The notes: generated from the letters alone by a model not told the origin. DNA of 64,000 nucleotides from Oscillospiraceae bacterium (GCA_017461565.1 JAFTXQ010000010.1:113304-177303); one strand, 5' to 3'. Positions 16,975-25,250 are shown, numbered from the stretch's first letter. Made by a program: numbers and translations.

Positions 16975-18121
16975 GATTGACGCTCCTCTCTATAAGCTCA
17001 TTATAATATCGCAGACTGTCGGCCGACGCTTTGTAATCACGCCTCACAAGGGCACTAATGATATCCGCAGGCTGCTTTCTTCTGTCAAGCAGGCAGGAAA
17101 CCATACGCTGAATCGTGTTCTCAACAACCCCGGCTGCACAAGAGCCATTGTTCATTCGCCCGAAAGCCTGTTGCGCAATATGTATTATTCCTATATCCAC
17201 TGCATTTTTCCATGTGCTCATGCACATAGCGTATTGATGTGCTGTGATCCGCCTGTGAAAGGACACAAACAATCTGCCCTTTGATATCTCATCAAACGCC
17301 ATAACGGTAACTTCGCCCTGAGGCAGCGTGGACTTCTCAGCTCCGTAGAACGGCAGCTGTACAGTGTTTCCTGCGCTGTCCCAGACAACGAACACCTTAT
17401 ACCCTGCATGCACGCCGTTGTTTGAAATCAGTCTGCGAAGCACTGCGTGCATTTTGAATGAACACTCCATACCGACAGGATATGAAAAGCCTCGGCTTTC
17501 TGTTCTTTCATCCATGATACGATCACGCTCTCCTAAAGAAATAAGCTTAGCCGAGCTTTTCTCGTTTGTGATATGCTTCTGATGCACCGAGGCAATGGTA
17601 GCAAATTCACCCTTTATGCAACAGATATCAACAGCAGCCGCATTACTTCGCACATAGGATATGTATGAATCTTGAAGCGACTTGTCCTCCCATAGCGCAA
17701 CACCGTCCACTTCAAATCTAACAGTCAGACGTCCGTCATTTTTAATATGCGCATTGAAAAACAAGTCATACGCTATACACCCTTTGTCAAGGTAGTCTCT
17801 TACCGCAATAAGCGCCTGCGTGGAAAACACTGAATCAGCCCAGCCGTTGAGACGCTTCATATAAGCGATGTATTTCTTAGCTTCGCCACACTCGGGCGTC
17901 AGATAACACAGCCTGTCATACAGCGGATGCGGCTCTATGCCGTTTGTGCGGCATACCGAATGTTCTGTAACAGGCGCCGCTATTCTTTCACGTGTATATT
18001 CAGCGCTGATAAATCGTCCGGACCCGCTGAGACGTACCACCACATCCGTATTGATAAACGCATGAAACATAGGTATATCCTCTCCGCTATAAAGCGAAGA
18101 AAGCTCATCAAACCAGTGCAA
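16925..18121 (-). CDS. cas8c: Type I-C Cas8 (Csd1), short form
   Basis: About 399 residues of the type I-C large subunit, against roughly 550-650 in typical members. Family features are APVTEHSVCRTNGIEPHPL, CIKGEFATIASVHQKHI, AKLISLGERDR, VFVVWDSAG and, near the end, VENTIQRMVSCLLDRRKQP. The homology stops where the helical C-terminal part normally begins. The start is uncertain: a TTG (18119-18121) overlapping the cas5 end fits the family N-terminus, while an ATG at 18068-18070 has a better GAGAGG site. It overlaps cas7 by 50 bases. In complete systems it recognises the PAM and recruits Cas3. Confidence 0.85.
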   Translation of the reverse strand: MHWFDELSSLYSGEDIPMFHAFINTDVVVRLSGSGRFISAEYTRERIAAPVTEHSVCRTNGIEPHPLYDRLCYLTPECGEAKKYIAYMKRLNGWADSVFSTQALIAVRDYLDKGCIAYDLFFNAHIKNDGRLTVRFEVDGVALWEDKSLQDSYISYVRSNAAAVDICCIKGEFATIASVHQKHITNEKSSAKLISLGERDRIMDERTESRGFSYPVGMECSFKMHAVLRRLISNNGVHAGYKVFVVWDSAGNTVQLPFYGAEKSTLPQGEVTVMAFDEISKGRLFVSFHRRITAHQYAMCMSTWKNAVDIGIIHIAQQAFGRMNNGSCAAGVVENTIQRMVSCLLDRRKQPADIISALVRRDYKASADSLRYYNELIERSVNHEDAEWQNRFSDADIR

Positions 18122-18797
18122 GAGTGTTCCATTCCTTTGCTTGTCTGTCGCCGATATGCCTGTGTATACATTGCCACGGCGGCGGGAACTCAATTATACC
18201 CTTTTCCATACGGCAGTGGAAAAGACGTTCACTCAACGCACATCGTGTACGTGCATTGTAAGCCTCATCAGGATAAGTAAAGCCATGATGGATGATTCCT
18301 ATATCAAGATCGGTATCGTCATAATACCCATGTTCCACCGAAAATCTACAAGGTGCGACATAGCATGGACAGTCACGGGTGCCTAAAAAAGCCTGTCTTG
18401 CCCCGCCACGTGACAGCATACGCTTTGCCCTGCTGTAATGCATCTCCTCACAACGGTCACATTTAAACTCGGGGCGGTTTTCGTTCCAGATGAAATGCGC
18501 CTGCACATGATAGCGCACATCGCAAAGATATGTGTTGACCGCAAGCTCACATGACTGCGACCTGTATCTCCTGAGCACAACAGACTCTGCCTCGCTGCGT
18601 ATCTGGTTCATTACCCTTACCTTGTCTACGATCCATATTAATGTTGGTTTCCAATACACCGAGGATATTATGCCTTTCAGCGCCTCGTATGTAGGCACAG
18701 GCAGTGTTGCTCTTCCTGCCGCCGCAGTTGTTAACGGGTCTGAAAACAGCGCACGTTCTCCCCATACGCTGAACTCTATAATATTGTCATGCTTCAC
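18108..18797 (-). CDS. cas5: Type I-C Cas5 (crRNA-processing subunit)
   Basis: A 229-residue Cas5d/Cas5c protein, which in type I-C replaces Cas6 as the crRNA endonuclease. Recognisable blocks are IIEFSVWGERALFSDP, PVPTYEALKGIISSVYWKP, VDKVRVMNQIRSEAE and RQAFLGTRDCPCYV. The GTG start lies seven bases after GAGGG; a GTG nine codons upstream is rejected. By hand alignment the catalytic Lys-His pair of Bacillus halodurans Cas5d reads Met-His here (EEMHYSRAKR), so processing activity is open to doubt. First gene of the cas operon with its own consensus-like promoter. Confidence 0.88.
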   Translation of the reverse strand: MKHDNIIEFSVWGERALFSDPLTTAAAGRATLPVPTYEALKGIISSVYWKPTLIWIVDKVRVMNQIRSEAESVVLRRYRSQSCELAVNTYLCDVRYHVQAHFIWNENRPEFKCDRCEEMHYSRAKRMLSRGGARQAFLGTRDCPCYVAPCRFSVEHGYYDDTDLDIGIIHHGFTYPDEAYNARTRCALSERLFHCRMEKGIIEFPPPWQCIHRHIGDRQAKEWNTLALV

Positions 18798-18830
18798 TGT
18801 ATTACCCTCTTTTCGTTTACTCACTAAGAA

Positions 18831-18859
18831 ATTATACAGCTAAAAGCTTCATAAAACAA
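18831..18859 (-). promoter_or_regulatory. Promoter of the cas operon
   Basis: TTGTTT, 17-base spacer, TATAAT on the minus strand; the transcript would start about 30 bases before the cas5 start. The remaining sequence to 19082 is AT-rich and shows no direct repeats or spacers and no gene. Confidence 0.65.
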
Positions 18860-19082
18860 TTGACACATTTTCTAAAATAAAAAACCTGCTGTTTTTTCCG
18901 ATATGGTTTCATATTTTCACAACTGTGCAACAAGCACTAATTTCCTCTGAAAAATTTGTAAACATTGCCAAAACCCTATTTTTCGACATTTTCTTAATTT
19001 CACTATTGTGTACAAAAATGTTGATGATTTTTTGTAATTTATAAAATCAGTAGCATTATCAATAAACCTGATACCAAAAAAC

Positions 19083-19111
19083 AAAAACGGGGCGAGAAGA
19101 ACTCACCCCGT
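19083..19111 (-). terminator. Terminator after radical SAM gene
   Basis: ACGGGGTGAG/CTCGCCCCGT stem with a five-base loop followed by T-runs when read on the minus strand, just past the radical SAM stop. Confidence 0.85.
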
Positions 19112-19123
19112 CAGTTGTTATTA

Positions 19124-20191
19124 TCAAAACAAAATATCTTTAAAGCAGACCTGCTGCTCAAGCTTATCGTAATCCCAGCTATGGCAGGAGCCTCCGCCAC
19201 AGAACTCCTTAGAAGTGCAGGCTGCACATTTTTCATTCTTTTCTGCAAGAGATGTTCTGAAATACTCAAAACGGTTATTCCAGACCTCGGTGAAATCGTC
19301 ACGCAGGATATTTCCCTGTATCGTTTCCGGGCGGCGCTCTATATCAAGACAGGCGCCGATATCGCCGTTTGCCATCACGCTTGCAGTGTATACGCCTGCG
19401 TTGCATAAGAAGTACCAGTCACGCACCTCACGCTCGTAATCAAGTCCGAGATAATGGGTGCATCCATATTCGACAGGCATACCCAGCGCACGTTTTTCTT
19501 TGATGAAACCAAACAGACGACGGTAGTCATCAGCTTCAAGCAGAAGCTCGGGATACTCCTTTGCCCTGCCTATCGGCTCGAGATTTATCACCCTCCAGGA
19601 ATCGATATCTATGCCGCACATTATGTCATAAAGCTCGTCAAGCTCATTGATGTTCTTTTTATGCACCACGGTGGTTATCTGGACATGGCGGAACGTTCCC
19701 TGCCTGATGAGTGCCTCAACGCCACGCATCGCCTTATCGTAGCCACCCTTTGTCCTGCGGAACCAGTCGTGCGTATCTCGCAGACCATCGATGCTTATCG
19801 ATATCGTACCCATTCCGCACTCGTGAAGCTGCTTTGCGACCTCGTCGGTGACAAGGATACCGTTGCTTGTCATGCCCCAGCGGAAGCCAAGCTTGTGCGC
19901 ATAGCCCATGATATCGAAGAACTCCTTGCGCAGCAGCGGCTCACCGCCGGTTATACACAGCATGAGCTTGTCTGTGCCGAAATCATGTTTTATCTTGTCG
20001 AGGAAGTCAAAATACACCTGTACGGGAAGCTCTTCTGATCTTACATCGTTGCAGCGGCTGCCGCAGTGCAGGCAATTCTCATTACATCGTAGCGTAAGCT
20101 CAAGAAACAGGCTGCGGAGCTGTGGTTGCTTCATAAGCTGCTGACGATAATCCGCAAGCATCTTAAGGTGCTTGGTCTTTATATTATCCAT
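19124..20191 (-). CDS. Radical SAM/SPASM peptide-modifying enzyme
   Basis: A 355-residue radical SAM protein. The CxxxCxxC cluster motif (CNENCLHC) is at residues 36-43, CITGGEPLLRKEF is the SAM-binding GGEP segment, and SISIDGLRDTHDWFR is typical of peptide-modifying members. The C-terminus is a SPASM domain for auxiliary clusters (CNAGVY, GDIGACLDI, CAACTSKEFCGGGSC). The ATG follows GGAGA and overlaps by eight bases the preceding 62-residue lipoprotein, whose VYGPP motif recurs six times in the next gene. Context makes these lipoproteins its likely substrates. I cannot assign a named maturase family; it resembles in layout the radical SAM/lipoprotein pairs described in Bacteroidetes. Confidence 0.85.
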   Translation of the reverse strand: MDNIKTKHLKMLADYRQQLMKQPQLRSLFLELTLRCNENCLHCGSRCNDVRSEELPVQVYFDFLDKIKHDFGTDKLMLCITGGEPLLRKEFFDIMGYAHKLGFRWGMTSNGILVTDEVAKQLHECGMGTISISIDGLRDTHDWFRRTKGGYDKAMRGVEALIRQGTFRHVQITTVVHKKNINELDELYDIMCGIDIDSWRVINLEPIGRAKEYPELLLEADDYRRLFGFIKEKRALGMPVEYGCTHYLGLDYEREVRDWYFLCNAGVYTASVMANGDIGACLDIERRPETIQGNILRDDFTEVWNNRFEYFRTSLAEKNEKCAACTSKEFCGGGSCHSWDYDKLEQQVCFKDILF

Positions 20192-20372
20192 CGTTACTTT
20201 CTCCGTTATCGATATTTGCACTCAACGTTGTATCCTCTGTCTGATATGCGCCCTTATCCGTATCAGCAAAACCATTCTCCGCATCCTGAGGCGGCGGTCC
20301 GTATACGCAGCCATTCATATTAAGCACTGCTGCGAACATAGCCGCTGCGGCTGCAAGCTTCTTTACCTTCAT
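20184..20372 (-). CDS. Small lipoprotein with one VYGPP motif, candidate RiPP precursor
   Basis: A 62-residue protein. The signal peptide (MKVKKLAAAAAMFAAVLNMNG) leads to a lipobox-like cysteine at 22, and VYGPPPQD follows that cysteine immediately. The rest is acidic and polar. AGGAGG precedes the ATG, which lies two bases after the upstream stop; the stop codon overlaps the radical SAM start. The single motif directly on the lipidated cysteine suggests that modification happens before or without leader cleavage. Function unknown. Confidence 0.75.
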   Translation of the reverse strand: MKVKKLAAAAAMFAAVLNMNGCVYGPPPQDAENGFADTDKGAYQTEDTTLSANIDNGESNDG

Positions 20373-20374
20373 AC

Positions 20375-21064
20375 TTAATCCTCCTGTCCGTCGATAGATT
20401 CGGCTTCCCTTGTAGCAAACCACTCGGGTGGTCCGTATACACAAGGAGTTATGTTCATTTCAGGCTTGTAAATGTCTATATCAGGCTCAAGTTGACTTTC
20501 ATCGGTATCCTCTGTTTCATCCGTTTCAACGATCTCCTCAGACTCGGAAGCACCTCCAAACCACCCGGGAGGGCCATAAACATCCTCATTCATGTTATCA
20601 GATGGGACAAAATCAGTGATATCGCCTGACTCAGATGTATCTCCAAACCACTCAGGAGGACCGTATACTCCTGCGTTCACATTGACAGAGGGAACAAATA
20701 CATCTCCCGCCTCTTCCGTGAGATACGCTTCGGGTGTTTCCGAAAGATCATCCGTCCACTCAGGCGGTCCGTATACAGCAGGAATTATATTCATTTCAGG
20801 CTCGAAGCTATCTTGAGTCTCCTCGATGACAGGGGGAGGACCATATACATCTGCATTCTGATTATCGGCAGGATCGAACTCATCTGATGTATCATGGCTC
20901 TCTGTGCTTTCAGCCGATTGTACATCAGATGATTCCACACGATAATTGTAGTCATCGGGGGGAGGTCCGTAAACGTTCTGCACTTCATTATCACCACATC
21001 CGCCTGCACTGAAAAGCGCAGTAACAGCTGCCGCAGTGAGTATGGCTTTTTTTCTGGGCTTCAT
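20375..21064 (-). CDS. Multi-repeat VYGPP lipoprotein, candidate multi-core RiPP precursor
   Basis: A 229-residue acidic lipoprotein: signal peptide with lipobox cysteine 23 (FSAGGC), then six VYGPP cores at 31, 73, 97, 133, 162 and 209. From the third onward the core extends to VYGPP(E/G)W(F/T), and several are preceded by an N-(M/V)-N segment. Linkers of about 20-40 residues are rich in Asp, Glu, Ser and Thr and poorly conserved. The aromatic residues (Y, W, F) within an invariant core and a radical SAM/SPASM enzyme two genes downstream suggest modified cores displayed on the cell surface. AGAGGTGA precedes the ATG. Confidence 0.8.
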   Translation of the reverse strand: MKPRKKAILTAAAVTALFSAGGCGDNEVQNVYGPPPDDYNYRVESSDVQSAESTESHDTSDEFDPADNQNADVYGPPPVIEETQDSFEPEMNIIPAVYGPPEWTDDLSETPEAYLTEEAGDVFVPSVNVNAGVYGPPEWFGDTSESGDITDFVPSDNMNEDVYGPPGWFGGASESEEIVETDETEDTDESQLEPDIDIYKPEMNITPCVYGPPEWFATREAESIDGQED

Positions 21065-21206
21065 AATATCACCTCTTAGCTTTAAAATCAGAAATGAGGA
21101 ATTATTGTGCGGCTTCTCCGCAGATCTCGCTCGTCTTGAGAGGATAAGGTTTTCACTTCTTTATAATAAAACTATAAAAATGCGGAAAAAGTTGCATAAA
21201 TGCCGC

Positions 21207-22382
21207 TCAATCCTGCGTGACATGGGAGGTCAGCCTGTTCTTTCTCTCTGAAAGGACAAACATCAGTACTAGTATGGCTACAAGATACCACGGGAACAGC
21301 GAAACGCTTATATTTTCGGCAAGCAGTCCGAAAAGCGGCGGCATGAACGTGGTTCCCACATAGGCGCACGCCATCTGGACTCCGATGACTGCCTGAGAAT
21401 TCTCTGCGCCGAAGCACTCGGGAGTAGCATGGATAAGACAGGGATACACAGGCGCACATCCAAGACCCGCAAGCGAAAGCCCTATGACCGCACCCACAAG
21501 TCCAAACGGCAGGAACATTACAATTATGCCTGCGCCGATGATACCAACTCCTGCCCTGATAAGCTGCTTATCGCTGAATTTATCTGTCAGAAAGCCGTTG
21601 AGAAATCTTCCCACGGTTATGCCGAGATAAAATACCGATCCCAGACCTGCTGCCTCCTCGGCGGAAACACCTTTATCAAAAACGATGTAGCTTACCGCCC
21701 ACAGACCAGCTGTGCTCTCAACCGCACAATAGCACAGGAATGTGAGCATTGCCTCTTTAACACCTCTTATAGAAAGTGTCTTTTTTAAACCAAGACTTTG
21801 TGACGAAATATCAGAAACGTCAGAGTTTTCTGCGGCTTTCTTCTTCCACAGCGGCAACGAGATGATAAGCATTGCCGTAAGCACCGCCTGTATCACAAAT
21901 ATTGCGCAATATCCGCTGCTCCATACACCACCGTTCGTAAGAAAATACGACATTACAAACGGTCCTGTGCAGCAGCCTACTCCCCAGAAACAATGAAGCC
22001 AGCTCATGTGACGGCTCTCGTAATACAGCGCAACGAAATTATTCAGTGCCGCATCCACGCTTCCTGCACCGAGGCCGTAGGGTATCCCCCACAGGCAGAG
22101 CTGCCAGAACCCTGTACTGAGCGAAAACCCTAGCAGCGCAACGGCGGTCATAGCGACGCTGAGAGCGGTCACAAGTCCTGTGCCTAGCTTTGCTATCAAC
22201 CTCTCGCTGAATAGCGCAGAGAGTATCGTTCCGCCCGAAATTATCATACTGACTACTCCCGCATACGAAACAGGAACATTAAGTCCCTCGTACATACTCG
22301 GCCATGCGGCACCGAGAAGTCCGTCAGGCAGACCAAGACTTATAAACGAAATATAAATAATTGCTAAAAGCAGATGTACCAT
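21207..22382 (-). CDS. MFS transporter
   Basis: A 391-residue major facilitator with about 12 hydrophobic spans. It begins IIYISFISLGLPDGLLGAAWP, the style of FucP/YbjJ-like permeases, with a central loop rich in charged residues (about 190-215). The ATG behind AGGAG is taken, although spacing is short; a GTG six codons upstream lacks a ribosome site. It lies 142 bases upstream of the VYGPP lipoprotein operon on the same strand. A role in that system is possible, but nothing in the sequence demands it. Substrate unknown. Confidence 0.82.
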   Translation of the reverse strand: MVHLLLAIIYISFISLGLPDGLLGAAWPSMYEGLNVPVSYAGVVSMIISGGTILSALFSERLIAKLGTGLVTALSVAMTAVALLGFSLSTGFWQLCLWGIPYGLGAGSVDAALNNFVALYYESRHMSWLHCFWGVGCCTGPFVMSYFLTNGGVWSSGYCAIFVIQAVLTAMLIISLPLWKKKAAENSDVSDISSQSLGLKKTLSIRGVKEAMLTFLCYCAVESTAGLWAVSYIVFDKGVSAEEAAGLGSVFYLGITVGRFLNGFLTDKFSDKQLIRAGVGIIGAGIIVMFLPFGLVGAVIGLSLAGLGCAPVYPCLIHATPECFGAENSQAVIGVQMACAYVGTTFMPPLFGLLAENISVSLFPWYLVAILVLMFVLSERKNRLTSHVTQD

Positions 22383-22409
22383 GTTCTCCTCTTCTGACAC
22401 ATTATTGCG

Positions 22410-23063
22410 TCATTCTTTATCTTTTTTATTCTTCACATTTTTATCTATGTCGTCCATCAGCTCGTTCACACGCTCGGTGTGGGACACCTTTGACATACGC
22501 TGACTTTTGTGCATACGGTCAAACTGTTCCATCACAAGCTTTGTGTCTACCGTGTTCTCCTCGGGACTCTTGAGACCTGCGTTTATTTCAAGCAGATAGA
22601 ACGGAGTAGCGGAAGGCGTCTTTATCTCTACATTAAGTCCGAAAAGATAGCTGTAGCTTATCGAGCGCATACCTGTTGTTATTATGACCTCGTAGCCTCT
22701 GCCGCCCTTCTGATTTTTAAGCGGTGCATATTCCACGCTTTTTACATCGTTGTAAAAAAAGAAATCCTTTTCGCCCGAGGGACGTGTCACAACGAACTCG
22801 GTCTCGGAAGCCTCGTACTCATAGTCGTCGTTAAGGGACATCAGGGCGCAGACGACCGCCAGCACCACAAGCATACCGACGCATATACCGAACAGAGTGC
22901 CGGTAATAAAATTGATATCCTCACCGAAATTGAAGCCGCAGGCTATGATCGAAATACCTGTCATCACAAGCCCTGCAAACATCATAGCCTTAAGCATCTC
23001 AACACGTGGATCGACACATTTAAAGCTTCCTCTGCGGCATATCAGGGTGTGTTTGCTCATCAT
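22410..23063 (-). CDS. Two-span membrane protein with C-terminal beta domain (paralogue A)
   Basis: A 217-residue protein. Two transmembrane spans (about 28-48 and 55-78) are followed by a soluble beta-rich segment. The segment shows EFVVTRPSGEKDFFFYNDVKSVEYAPL, GYEVIITTGMRSISYSYLFG and TPFYLLE, and a charged tail follows. The same pattern occurs in the next gene and twice in the gene at 58.7 kb. The beta segment resembles bacterial PH-like domains, but this is only by eye. It overlaps its upstream paralogue by four bases. Function unknown. Confidence 0.72.
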   Translation of the reverse strand: MMSKHTLICRRGSFKCVDPRVEMLKAMMFAGLVMTGISIIACGFNFGEDINFITGTLFGICVGMLVVLAVVCALMSLNDDYEYEASETEFVVTRPSGEKDFFFYNDVKSVEYAPLKNQKGGRGYEVIITTGMRSISYSYLFGLNVEIKTPSATPFYLLEINAGLKSPEENTVDTKLVMEQFDRMHKSQRMSKVSHTERVNELMDDIDKNVKNKKDKE

Positions 23064-23725
23064 CTTCTCCTCCGCTGATTTCTCGGCTGATATGTTATCT
23101 CCATTCCCTCTGTTTCAGTTTCATAACGGGAACGCTCGGTTATCTGCTCTACTACCATTGATTCAAAGATATCCATAACGCCCTCGCTGTCTATTTCGGG
23201 CTTGTGCTTATCCAACAGTCCGCAGTTGTAGCCGAGATAATAGAAAGGCGTGTCATTTAGATCAGTGAACACCTTGTTCTCTCCGAAGATATAGTGATAC
23301 TCCACTGTTCTTATGCTTGTGGTTATCCTTACGATGTAGCCACGATGTCTTCCGAAAAGCCTGAGCTCCTCGGAGTCGATATCCTGAATATCGCTGTAAT
23401 AGAAATATTCAGTAGCCTTTCCGGGTCCCTTTACGATGAACTCTTCCTCGGTCGCCTGATACTCGCATTTTCTGCCTTTGAGTATCAACCCGAACATCGT
23501 ACCGAAGATAAGATATACAGGCAGCATACAAAAGGCGAAAATATAACCGTCACCTCTGCGGGCTGTATTTATTTCCGTAGCAGAAATAGCCACGGGGATC
23601 GTTACTGCCAAGGCAGCAATAAGTATTACTCCGATTATGATAAGATATATCATCTCATGAGGATTTGCTATCCTGAACTCGCCTTTGCGCACTATCATTT
23701 CACGTGCATTTGTAGTTTCATCCAT
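23060..23725 (-). CDS. Two-span membrane protein with C-terminal beta domain (paralogue B)
   Basis: A 221-residue relative of paralogue A. An N-terminal KGEFRIANPHE motif precedes two spans (about 25-50 and 60-82) and a beta-rich domain with EEFIVKG, EYFYYSDIQDI, RGYIVRITTSIRTVEYHYIFG and TPFYYLGY. It ends in a basic RRRR tail. The N-terminal motif recurs as KGQFRTPHKYE in the fused protein at 58.7 kb. The ATG ten bases after AAGGAG is preferred to one overlapping the site. Likely co-expressed with paralogue A. Function unknown. Confidence 0.72.
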   Translation of the reverse strand: MDETTNAREMIVRKGEFRIANPHEMIYLIIIGVILIAALAVTIPVAISATEINTARRGDGYIFAFCMLPVYLIFGTMFGLILKGRKCEYQATEEEFIVKGPGKATEYFYYSDIQDIDSEELRLFGRHRGYIVRITTSIRTVEYHYIFGENKVFTDLNDTPFYYLGYNCGLLDKHKPEIDSEGVMDIFESMVVEQITERSRYETETEGMEITYQPRNQRRRR

Positions 23726-23742
23726 ACCAACCATTCTCCTTG

Positions 23743-25170
23743 TCAGGAAATTCCGCTTATCTCACGATAAAGCTCTCTTGCAAAATTATCTGTCATTCCG
23801 CAGACATAGTCCGTCACAAGCATAAGACGGTGATACGCCTGGTCCGCTTCGGACTTGCCCTCACACTCCATGCGGCATATCTTGAGGTAGTTCTCTGAGA
23901 TGACCGAGATAAGCTTTTTATCTGTTATCCGTTCCTGCGGAGTATCGAACCTGAGCGCCGCACCTGTCAGCTTGTTCAACAGGAAATCCATCATAGTAGC
24001 CACTGAAAGCTCTATCTTAAGTATCTCCTTTGACTGGAATGCATATCTGAATGCGATATCGCTGAGCGCATCGGCAAGCACTGCCGCAGATGAAGCCGCA
24101 AGCAGCTCGGTACGCATCGTACCGTCCATTATGGAGCTATAATTCTCCACAAAAGAATCAGCAGCGGAGTATATAAGCACTCCCTGCATATTCACCATCC
24201 AGTTCTGGACAGCGTTCTCCTCGGGTGAAGGCATACCTCTTTCAACAGCCTTTTCATAACAGTGGACAAGTCTGCGGGCCGCTGCGTCCAGCCTGCCACG
24301 CTGAGCCTCGTCCCTGCATCTTGAAGTGAAGCGGTCGCTCTGAAGCTCACGAAGAAGCTCGTTATAGCTTATCATCCCCTTTTTCACCGCATCTTCAATG
24401 TCAGCAGTCTTATAGGCGATATCATCCGCCGCCTCAAGCAGGAATGTAAGCGGATAGCGGCAATCGACTGCTCCCGTTGCCGAGGATATCTCTCGGTACA
24501 GCTCGTCCTCGGTGTAATAGTATCCCATCTTCTTGTCCTTTATATTGCCGCTTTGTTTGTTGATACCAAGCGAGGACACGGGATACTTTATTATAGTGTT
24601 AAGCAGCGCATAGGTGAGGTTCATTCCGTGTTTATCAATAAGGAAATGCAGCTTTGTAAGCACTCTCAGCGCCTGTGCGTTGCCCTCGAAATTAAGAAGA
24701 TCGCCCTTCATCTGATCTGTAAGCAACTCTTCAACAGGTTTTCCGCAGAAGCTCAGCGCAGATAGATTAGCGCCGAACCAATCCCTTATCGTGTACTCTC
24801 CGAAATGTCCGAACGGAGGATTTCCGATGTCGTGGATAAGTCCTGCGCATTCAAGTATATCACAGCACGCCTCACGCATCTCGGGGGTTATCTCGTCATG
24901 ACCCTCTGCGATAAGACGACGGAACACCGTATCTCCCAGCGAATCCGCAAAGGAGGATACCTCCAGCGAGTGCGTGAGCCTTGTACGGACAAAATCCCCT
25001 CTGTCAAGCGGAAACACCTGCGTCTTGTCCTGCAATCTGCGGAACGAGGCGCTGCCGATTATCCTGTGATAATCCTTGCGGAACTCCGATCGGACATCGT
25101 TTGCGTTTTTTCGCACCAATTCTCTGCTTCGTTTCGGGGAAAGCAGACGTTCCCATGTCATTTTTGACAT
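23743..25170 (-). CDS. dgt: dGTP triphosphohydrolase
   Basis: A 475-residue HD-domain enzyme that splits dGTP (or other dNTPs) to the nucleoside and triphosphate. Visible are HRIIGSASFRRLQDKTQVF, TRLTHSLEVSSFA with a metal histidine, the HD motif in AGLIHDIGNPPFGH, and EAADDIAYKTADIEDA. The ATG lies behind AAGGAG. Length and motif order fit the long dGTPase group. Cytoplasmic; it limits dNTP pools and can protect against phage. Confidence 0.92.
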   Translation of the reverse strand: MSKMTWERLLSPKRSRELVRKNANDVRSEFRKDYHRIIGSASFRRLQDKTQVFPLDRGDFVRTRLTHSLEVSSFADSLGDTVFRRLIAEGHDEITPEMREACCDILECAGLIHDIGNPPFGHFGEYTIRDWFGANLSALSFCGKPVEELLTDQMKGDLLNFEGNAQALRVLTKLHFLIDKHGMNLTYALLNTIIKYPVSSLGINKQSGNIKDKKMGYYYTEDELYREISSATGAVDCRYPLTFLLEAADDIAYKTADIEDAVKKGMISYNELLRELQSDRFTSRCRDEAQRGRLDAAARRLVHCYEKAVERGMPSPEENAVQNWMVNMQGVLIYSAADSFVENYSSIMDGTMRTELLAASSAAVLADALSDIAFRYAFQSKEILKIELSVATMMDFLLNKLTGAALRFDTPQERITDKKLISVISENYLKICRMECEGKSEADQAYHRLMLVTDYVCGMTDNFARELYREISGIS

Positions 25171-25250
25171 ATACTGCTCCTTCGGACAGCGTAACAACAA
25201 TCGCCGCCCACGAATAAAATGTAATGATAGCCGCTTTCAGGTTGTATAAG

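Noticed and set aside
18798-19082. Possible CRISPR array or leader beside cas5
   Set aside because: AT-rich but no repeated 30-37-base unit is present; only a promoter and the neighbouring terminator are seen.
20375-21064. VYGPP protein as an ordinary low-complexity surface repeat
   Set aside because: The core is invariant whereas linkers vary, and a second one-core protein and a radical SAM enzyme are in the same operon, so a modification substrate explains more.
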